From Aurifilum marmelostoma (taxonomy: Eukaryota > Ascomycota > Sordariomycetes > Diaporthales > Cryphonectriaceae): DNA of 64,000 nt. Location: NCBI GenBank assembly GCA_027559495.1, contig JAMXSV010000007.1:310001-374000 (forward strand), in the 5' to 3' direction. Shown piece after piece: positions 56,133-64,000 of this stretch. The position numbers were made by a program, and so were the translations under genes. The notes beneath the pieces were generated by a model. The model saw only the letters and a program-made list of their open reading frames with translations. It was not told where the DNA came from and searched no databases. Every line of letters begins with the position of its first letter. The first letter of the stretch is position 1.

Positions 56133-58099
56133 CTACACCCTCTTCCGGGCCTTCTTCTCTCTCTCCACCCATGCCACCTTCGCCTCGCCCACCATCTCAC
56201 CCATATCTCTCTCCATATCACTTGACAGCCCTGGGCCGACAACCCCCTCGTGGTCCCGGCTGCCGCCCGTCGCCAGGCTCTCCGTGCTCGCCGACTTCTT
56301 AAGCTGGACCCCCGCGGCGCTGCTGCGCTCCTCCATCTTCGCCTTCAGCCACGGCCTAGCGGGAGACGAGAAGAAGACTGACGACGCCACGACGCCCACC
56401 ACGCAGTAGAAGTAGACGCGCGCCCAGACCTTGACGCTGTCGGCAAATTCAAGCACCAGGAAGGGTGTCGTCGCGAATGAGAATGCCAGCTGCGTTACTA
56501 GATAGGAGAAGATGTCATAGTACCGCTTTTCCGGAGTGGGGCTCTGCGTCTTTGGGTCGATGAAGAATGGACGGAAATAGCGACGGCAATCTGTTGATGT
56601 TGTTGTTGCGCGTCAGCTAACCTTCCTCTGACAAGAGGCAGAAGTGATAAAAGGGGAAGACAATTGGGCTTACTCTTGGCTACAGTCTGGATGAAGCTGG
56701 CCAGCACAAAGGTGAGATAATACCCCGGGTAGAAGCCATGCCACAGCGCACTCGTCACAAAGGTAGCCATGCTGGCGCGGAACCCAGGCTTCTTTCCCAT
56801 GGGCGTGACCCGCAGATAGATGTAGTTGCGCAGCCACAGGTTCGTCTTCATGTTCCAGTTGCCAAGGTACGCGCGCGTGTTTTGCGCCGTCTCGACCCCC
56901 CACGGGTTTACGTTCTGCGCCCGGTCCCAGCTGATCCTGCCCGTGACGGGGTCCACGCCGTTGTAGCCGATGCCGCTCAGAATGCATGCGCCCTCGGTCA
57001 TGGACCATACGCCGTAGTACTTCATCCGCGCCGTGAAATTGGTCATGTGCATGATCCAGATGCGCCGCAGCAGCCCGTAGCGCACCAGGTCGTCGCCCAC
57101 CAGCAGCTGTACGTTGTACCAGCCTGAGAAATTGAGGAAGCATAGGATCCACACCAGGCCCGTTGCCATCTTCCACATCGCTGGCGTGGCGCTGCGCGGG
57201 ATGCGGCGCTTCTTGCGTGTGGGTGGCTTCTTGGCCGGGTCCACCGTCGACGGCACCTCGAACATGCTCGTGTCCAGCCACCGCCTGTACTCGGCAAAGT
57301 CCACCGCGGGTCCGCACAGCAGCGCCGGGAAGAAAAACACCCACCCCGCGTAGTCTAGCAGGTTCGGCAGTTCTGCCAGCACCCTATCTCTCTGGAACTC
57401 GGACAGCTGATCGTCGCTCAGCGTCCCGTCCGCCACGTTCCAGCAGAAAGCGCTCAGCTTCATGACGAGCACCATCTGCGCACCCGTGATATCGACGACA
57501 GCCGGGCTGTTGGCAAACTGGCGCTGGAGCTGATTGACGCTCATGTGGCCCATGAGGAACACAAAGCCGATCCAGGGCATGTAGGGGCTACCGCGCAGGA
57601 AGTAGGCGATACCGTAGGTGCCACCTGCGGCGATCAGGAGAGTGCGCAGACCAGCCCATAGGTCGAACAGGCCGATAAGGTAGAAGATACCGGTCCTGCA
57701 TTTTTCCACGAGTGTGTGTGTTAGCAAGCTAGCAGCTCCGTTGTGGCCCCAAGTCAAACACAGTAGTCCATACCCTGCGATGAAGAGATTCTTGTAGGCG
57801 GGCTTCGTATCGGGAATGCGCTTGAGGAGGGCCGCGAGGGGGTACGATATGAGGATCGAGAATATGAGCTTTACTATTCCATCCCACCACGCAACTCAAT
57901 ATTAGGCTTCGAGGAGAAGAGGTGGGGAGTTGTCGAGTTAAGAACGCGCAGCTTACGTTCATCGGGGCCGGCGCCGACAGAGTCTGCCAGCCAGACGAAG
58001 GCTGAGATTGTGCCAGAAGTGTCAGTCAGTCTCTCCTGCAGTTCCAGGCACAGGAGGAGGCATGCAGGGGAGCTTACGAGCGTGTATGAAGGGCAACAT
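56133..58099 (-). CDS. ale1: MBOAT lysophospholipid acyltransferase (Ale1/LPT1-type)
   Basis: Five exons (58099..58078, 58001..57957, 57873..57774, 57695..56674, 56590..56133) close exactly in phase to 548 residues. Exon 1 is only 22 bases (MLPFIHA plus one base). The protein is polytopic, with MBOAT landmarks: an asparagine in NFTARMKYYGVWSMTEGACI near residue 274 and the catalytic histidine in SALWHGFYPGYYLTF near 372. The stretch SVNQLQRQFANSPAVVDITG is typical of the Ale1 branch. It acylates lysophospholipids in the endoplasmic reticulum (Lands cycle and phosphatidic acid synthesis); exact head-group preference cannot be read. The C-terminal tail is basic and charged (EREKKARKRV), as in ER proteins. 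The four introns are 76-83 bases. Confidence 0.93.
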
Positions 58100-59224
58100 C
58101 CTTCGTAACGGCGGTAGGCAGAGGGATGTTGCTCAGAGGAGGGGTCGTTGTCGTGGTAGGTAGGATCGGAGGGAAAGATGCTCGGCTTAACAGTCCATGC
58201 CTCCTCTGCTGCTGCTAGGAAACCAAGATGCCAAGCTCTAAAGACAAGATTGAGGTAGAATGAGAGAGTCGTCTTTAGGGAAATTCCGTCGAGGGCGGAA
58301 ACCTGCTGGTCTGTGGGTGATGTGTACACGACTTGGAAGGGAGTAATGACCTCGGGCAGTGGTTGCGGCCAGCAGGGCTTGTTGGGTCAGAGCTCCACGG
58401 CTTGCCCACAGCAGGTGATGTCACCGGGACAGTTTTTGACATGTGGGACCAGGAACCAATGGACCATGCCACACGAGGACTCAATATGGCATTTTGGGAC
58501 GGCCTTGGCATTTCCGACCACGGCATAACCATCTTGGCAGTCAGGGTCGGAAACACCGCCTGAAAGACGCTCTCTCTCGGCTCCTGCAGCGTGATCAAAA
58601 CGAATCGTGCTTGAATTCCACATATTCCATTAGAGGGTTTACGATGAAAACAAGGCTTCGATCACGTTCTCATTAGGTCATCGATTAAGATTTAGACAGA
58701 AATGTAAACATAGATAGGTTGGTGGAAAATATTACAACACAAGTACCACTCAGACTCATTTTCCTTCGAGAACTGGTGACTCCCCTATAATCTCATGACC
58801 AAACCAGCACTCCGGCATTAGAGGAGCACATGAGAAGAGTCCTTTCCTCTGTCATCCTGTCTTGGTCCGATGCCACTTGAACGCCGTATAGATGTCGTTG
58901 TTTTTGTTCCCTTCGTGTGCGTGGCCTCGAGTCGTTACCTATACGAAAATCATACACGTACGCCGCTTGTCTTGTTCACCTGCCTGCTCTATTCCAAGAG
59001 GACCGGTCGAGGACTGGACACGGCGGGACCCAAGATAAATGGATATACAAGAATTACACCGAGTGACCTAGATCTAATGCGATGATCGTCCCCGAAATTC
59101 TTGGCTCCTGTGTGTTCAGTGCACCCCAGGAGCCTTTCCCTTGACGGAGACTGTAATGCTCCATCCGTCGAGGCGCACGGCAGTATCACCCTCGCCGCCA
59201 CCTCTACCGCCCGGCAATATCATC
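58100..59224. other. Intergenic, MBOAT promoter to GDP-mannose transporter end
   Basis: No gene seen. The first part is the upstream region of the MBOAT gene, the second the 3' side of the transporter. Open frames around 58300-58680 on both strands have no family features. Confidence 0.6.
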
Positions 59225-60678
59225 CTATGCATTCGCAGCATCCTTGCTGCTCTGTGCGCTCGCGCTCATCACGGGCTGCTGCGTCGGCAGCGACATCTTG
59301 CTCTGCGCCGACGACCGGATCTTGGCGTACGCATAGACAATCCCGCTGACAAAGCCCAAGAAGATGGCTGAGACGCTGCCGACGGTGACAGGTGCGGCAA
59401 AGAAGATGAGGCCCGAGATGGCGATGGGCAACTTGTTGAGCGCGCCCACCATGGAGTACGTCGTCGATGAGGTCACGCGGATGCACCAGGCCGAGCAGTA
59501 CGAGATGAAGATGGCGGCCAGGCCAGAGTAGATCATGCCGACGATCAGGGTGTTGCGGGACTCCTCGGGGAAGTTCAGGGCGAGGTTCGCGGAGCTCCAG
59601 TCCTCGAAGATCAGGGAGGCCACAATGAGGGTAGGGATCGTGAGCAGGTTGTTGTAGAACATGGCTGCGAGGATGGTTTCATCAGTCTCTGAGCTGCCAG
59701 AAGGGGTCTCATAACGTCGTGGGGTTACATACAGTCCCAGTCCTTGAAGTTCATCTTCTTGATGACCTTGCGCATCGTCAGGACGTACGAGGCTGTGCAG
59801 AACACGTTCATACCCATCCAGGCGTATCCGGCGTTCAGAGTCGACACGCTGACGCTCGCATCGTAGCCACCTTCTAGGGCAGCCTGGATGTCGGCCCAAG
59901 CAGCAACAACGGAGCTGACCACCATCAGGCCGAAGGACAGGAGCGCCATCGGTGTGACCTCACCGCCGAACCAGAGGACCTCGCCGTATGCGATAACGAT
60001 GATGGTCAGGTTCTTAAAGATCGTATAGACGGGAACGGAGAGGAACTGGAGGGACTTGGTGCTCGTGTAGATCATGCCGACGAGGAGGACGGAGATCGGG
60101 TACCCTAGGGCATAGCATCGGTTAGTGTGTTGGCCTTCCTCCATCTGCTCTACACCAGGTGCAACAGAGCCTCGAACACTCTTCCGCTCACAACGTACAT
60201 TTTTTGGCCTTGTCCTTGTCAAAAGGCGCAAGGCTGGTGATGAGCCCAGCTTTCTTGCAGATCAGGATTGCGACGATGCAGACGATAGACTAGCGCCAGG
60301 CATGTCAGCTTTCGCTCGTAGCCCCAGACTTGCAGTCGCAGGGAACTTTGGGACCAACAGAAAGGGGAAGTAAGAGGCAGAGGAGGGCCGCTTGGTGAAT
60401 CATACCTGTACGGCGAGGTAGAACAGGTTCAGGTTCCAGTTTTTGCCCGAGACGCAGTACTTGTTGACGACGGTCATGGAGATGGACGACAGGCAGTAGG
60501 CGAGGATGGAGGTGCCGGGGCTGTTCTGGATCTTTGCGAACTGGTCATGGAAGCTCGGCGCGTGGGAGACGCGGTGCGACGGTGTTCTGGCGAGGAAGGG
60601 GTCCTTCTCCTCCTGGAAGCTGTCGCTCCGGTCGGGGATCCGGACCACGAAGTCATCGCTCTTCTTATCTGTAGACAT
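59225..60678 (-). CDS. gmt: Golgi GDP-mannose transporter
   Basis: Exons 60678..60406, 60289..60199, 60104..59733 and 59664..59225 join in phase to 391 residues. About ten hydrophobic helices are visible. Family motifs are MTVVNKYCVSGKNWNLNLFY, TIFKNLTIIVIAYGEV (the FKNLT motif) and the nucleotide-sugar contact GALNKLPIAISGLIFF, with GALNK near residue 317. The transporter exchanges GMP for GDP-mannose in Golgi membranes and feeds mannosylation of proteins and lipids (the VRG4 group, essential in yeasts). The N-terminal tail is soluble and acidic. Introns are 116, 94 and 68 bases. The start is the ATG at 60678 (MSTDKKSDDFVVRIPD). Confidence 0.96.
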
Positions 60679-61999
60679 CTCGTCGATGACGGTTTTCCTG
60701 TCTCCTTCTCTTCTCCTTTCTTCCTATCTGATCAGGCGCAGTGATGTAACGAGCGACGTCTGCCGGATGGTGGGCGAGATGGAGGTCGTCTTGAGGGGAG
60801 GCTGAAGATGTTGTCGAGAAGTAGATGCCAGTTTATAATGGCTTCTTCGTTGGAGCAGAGAGGGAGAGGGCGGGTGGACTGGAGACTAAGAGGCCAAAAT
60901 CCTGGTGGAGCCTCTTAGAGCTTTTTCGATTACCGAAGATTCCACAGAAATCGTCGCGAGTGTCGACAAGAGGCGAAGGTGGTGGTTCGGTTGATTAATC
61001 GAAACTTGTCCTTTGGGTTTCGTGGGAAGGGGGAGAGGGACACGCGCCAGACCCAGCAAGGTAAAACAAAAAAAAAAAAAAAGGAAAAAAAGAAAGAAAA
61101 GCTCAGGACGGCAGGGAGGCAGCATATGTGTTAGGTTATTAACGGGATTCGTCTTCCCTATCCCAAGCTTCATGCACCATTTCCCCCCCCCCCCCGGATT
61201 TGCAGGACCATTGGAAGCGGCTAGTGGCTGCAACCTGCTGGGCATGGCAGGTTCTAGGTGTGAGATCCCAGGCGTGCCAGGCACTGATACCCACCTGCTG
61301 AGGCGGTGTGTCACTAAAATTGGGAGCTGGACCCGCTGAAACTCGACACGAGCCACACATGCATCAACCCCCAATCCTTTCTAGATTGAGGCCAGATTGA
61401 TTACTTCATACTACAGTATGTGCTACGGTATAGAAGGGGTACCTATGAAGATCTGTCTGCACGTCGACCCAAATATACTCGCAATTCTCGCACGTATGTA
61501 TGCAGAGTGATCATGATGGCAAGGGTGTTGAGTTCGTGAAGTCATCATCACACACTTCCACTTTTTTTATAGTAAAGACGCAGTCTGGTAGTTCAATATG
61601 TGTACTATTGCACATCACATTCTGCTGAGACCTCTCTCGGTGCCCTCAGATGGAACCTCGTTTGATCAACCATATCACCACAAACACTCCTCTCAGGGAG
61701 GAAGCAACGTAGTAGTACTGAAAACACCAAAGTCCAGAGGGACTCCTCTAATAGCTGTCACCGTATTCGCAGCAGTTCTAACCCCGTCATCAGGTTCGTC
61801 CATCAGCATGATGTTGAGACGTCGACAACTCGAGACTTCTTTCAGCCACTCTTTCCGTCAGCCTGGATGTGGTTCTGGCTCCTACCTGAGATAAACCCAT
61901 CAGCATGCCGATACCATGACTCCCTTCTGCCTTTTGTAAGTAATCTGTTCAAGCGATCATGGCCTCTTCGCTTAGGACAGCATCTGGTTGCCTACGACG
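60679..61999. other. Intergenic, GDP-mannose transporter promoter to SDR gene end
   Basis: A 15-A run lies at 61068-61082 and 13 C at 61183-61195. No gene supported. The 5' part is presumably the transporter promoter. Confidence 0.55.
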
Positions 62000-63225
62000 C
62001 TAAGCAGCAGCCATGATAGTGTCCTCCTGGGTGCCAGACGCATCGCCCTCCTCGTCACGCTGTGCCTCGCTGCCGTCCGCCCGCTCGTGCTTCTTTTCTT
62101 CTGTTGCCGCCATCGCTCCCTCCTCGCCCGGCGGCACGGGAAAGTTCAGGTATTTCCAGTCCTCCAGCTCTTCGGTGACGCTTCGGAGCCTGTCGCGGAT
62201 GCTCTCGATGGCGTAGCTCCCGAGAAGCAGGCGCAGGGGCGGGTATGAGCAGTGGCCCAGCTGCCAGACGAGCTCGGCGCACTTGACGGCGCTGGTGGGC
62301 TGCCTGTCGCTGAGCCACGAGACCATGCGCTTGGCATGCAGGGCGGGCGAGGTCGGGTGGCTGTATGCTTCGGAGGCGGGCCTGATCAGAAAATGGCCCC
62401 ACGTGGGCAGCTGGCTGGTGCCGGAGTCGAGCGGCTCGTCGCGCCGAACCAGACCGGGCTCGACGAGCGTCGCCTTGAGGTTGAAGGGGCAGATTTCGTA
62501 GAGCATGGCCTCGATGAGGCCCTCGACGGCGTACTTGGTTGCGCAGTAGGGGCCTAGGCCGGGGACTCCGAGGGCCCCGCTTGTTGAGCTGAAGATGAGG
62601 TAGCGTCCGGACTCGCGCACTCGAAAATAGGGCAGCGAGCACTGGATGATGTGTAGGGCGCCCATGAAGTTGGTCTCGAACTGGTTACGGATCTCGTGCT
62701 CGTCCTGGTCCTCGCACGCGCCGATAACTCCGTACCCAGAGCAGTTGACCACGATGTCGTAGCGGCCGAACCGCTCAAGCACACGCTCAAAAACACGAGC
62801 CACAGACTCTCGGCCGCGGACGTCGCATTGTAGATTGAGGCAATTCTCGTGCTGCGGCAGCGCATTGGGCTGGGCGTTTTCGAAGGACCTCCCGACGCTG
62901 ACGACAAGGTCATTGTGCAGAAGGGCGGCCTTGACAAGGGACCTGCCCATGTGGCCTGTGCCGCCAAAGACCTGAAAGGGGGGTTTGAATGCTTGTTAGA
63001 CATGGCCTGTGCTGTGAGAATGGGGGGGGGGGAAGAAGTGAGAGAGAGGGCGGAAAGACAAAAAGAGAGAGAGAAGGACAGGTAGTGAGGGGGGGAGAGA
63101 CTCACAACCCAGACTTTCTGCTCTGTTGGACTGCCTGCTTGTGGAGGATCACAGCTCGCGGGTAGTTGCAGTCGAGCGGGCTGCCGTGCAGGAGGATTGC
63201 CAGCGGTGGGTGCTTTTGAGTCCAT
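62000..63225 (-). CDS. Short-chain dehydrogenase/reductase
   Basis: Exons 63225..63106 and 62971..62000 give 363 residues. The Rossmann glycine motif is VFGGTGHMGRSL, followed by CDVRGRES, the NCSGYGVIG strand, the SSTSGALG catalytic serine region and the YCATKYAVEGLIEA active-site Tyr-x-x-x-Lys near residue 182. This is a classical SDR of the type that oxidises or reduces small alcohols, ketones or lipids; the substrate is not evident. The N-terminal 40 residues before the fold are Pro/Ala-rich, and the C-terminal 45 residues (GEEGAMAATEEKKHERADGS...) are charged and probably disordered. The intron (62972..63105) has a G run on the plus strand near 63024-63033. The start is the ATG at 63225. 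Confidence 0.9.
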
Positions 63226-64000
63226 GGTTGGTTGATAGGGAAAGGAGCCTCAATATGAGCTGTAAAATCAACAAGATGTTGGGCAAGGAGCACTCGGTGT
63301 AGAGGATGGTCTGGGGTATCAGCCTGTCACCTCAGAGGAGTATCATTCATCTCGTAGCCGCCTAGAGGGAATAGAATCCCACTGTAAACCCGTAGGATCT
63401 CTGAAGAAAATTTGAACAGTAACAGAGGAGCACTATAGAAGTATAATCAAAGAAACAAGATGTGTTTGGAAAACTTGTTCAAGAAGTCGTCCACACGGAG
63501 AATTGTTTGTGTGGTGGTTGGTGCTAAGGCGTGTGTAGATACGGTACAGCAACAGGACGTTGGAACAAACAGCGGTCCAACAAAGATAAACACAAGGGAA
63601 GATAGCATCAGAAGGTTCTTGAATTTGAAAAGCCTGCAAGTCCTAATGGGGCGAGAAAATAGGGGAAGGGTGTGATCATCGGTGCGGTTGGCTTTGGCTG
63701 GTGGTTGTCATCCCATGGCCGGATTTATCCTGGGTGTATGAAGGGTGGAAAACCGAGGAATAATACAAATGAATACAGCATAAAAGCATGCTACTACTGT
63801 ATATCGGCTGGCGGCATTTCGATACCCTTCCGGAGGCCTAGCCTTGCTGGTCCCCGCATTATGGCCAAGAGCACAAACAAGTGTGCTGTTACTGTGCGGA
63901 AGATCGGGATTTGATGAGCATGTTTACCTTCATAATCTCTGAATGGAGGCATGAATGATTCCCAATGTGGGTATCAAGGTCAAGACAAGATGACCTCTTT
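63226..64000. other. Right edge, upstream of the SDR gene
   Basis: Promoter side of the SDR gene, then unassigned sequence to the window end. No open frame with protein character is present. Confidence 0.5.

Overview
The window is nuclear DNA of a filamentous ascomycete (Pezizomycotina, most likely Sordariomycetes). Genes sit on both strands with short GT-AG introns of about 60-210 bases. CTAAC- or CTGAC-type branch points can be seen in several introns, codon third positions are GC-rich, and several families are fungus-specific (DUF7053-like, HAM1-like, fungal rhodopsin-like, GDP-mannose transporter). No operons, CRISPR arrays, viral genes or intact transposons were seen. I built the gene models by hand by joining exons until the reading phase closed; lengths quoted are from those joins.

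Layout. 0-8 kb is a housekeeping block: the 3' part of cullin-4 (+), ribosome-assembly factor Mrt4 (+), U1 snRNP 70K (-), mitochondrial ribosomal protein mL43 (+) and triosephosphate isomerase (-). 8-12 kb holds a leucine-zipper/FAR1-like zinc-finger protein (+) and a large Q/H/P-rich protein of unknown function (-). 12-20 kb is gene-poor and full of long poly-C/poly-G tracts, with one small GFA-family enzyme (-). 20-30 kb carries a DUF7053-like protein, an orphan protein and an F-box protein, all on the minus strand. 31-36 kb is a gene-poor island with three intron-containing tRNA-Glu(CTC) genes, one tRNA-Tyr(GTA) and a broken secreted-protein gene. 36-44 kb holds a two-domain fluoride exporter (-), a seven-helix rhodopsin-like membrane protein (-) and a cytochrome P450 (+). 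45-64 kb holds a HAM1-like lipid-binding-type protein (-), DNA ligase IV (+), uracil phosphoribosyltransferase (-), an MBOAT lysophospholipid acyltransferase (-), a GDP-mannose transporter (-) and a short-chain dehydrogenase (-).

The genes do not form one pathway. They are mostly independent core functions (ubiquitin ligation, ribosome and spliceosome assembly, glycolysis, end joining, pyrimidine salvage, phospholipid remodelling, Golgi sugar transport, fluoride resistance) with a few accessory genes. The P450 and the rhodopsin-like gene are divergent neighbours, but nothing else of a biosynthetic cluster is present.

The strongest unusual signals are these: three otherwise intact genes each carry a single-base frame break exactly at a G/C run, which points to homopolymer length errors in the assembly or real mutations; a duplicated 24-residue motif sits in the N-terminal tail of the fluoride exporter; the GFA gene needs a GC-AG intron; a FAR1-like zinc finger is joined to a leucine zipper; a cysteine-rich secreted-protein gene is broken; and the tRNA-Glu genes are duplicated. 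I did not find a convincing new multi-gene system.
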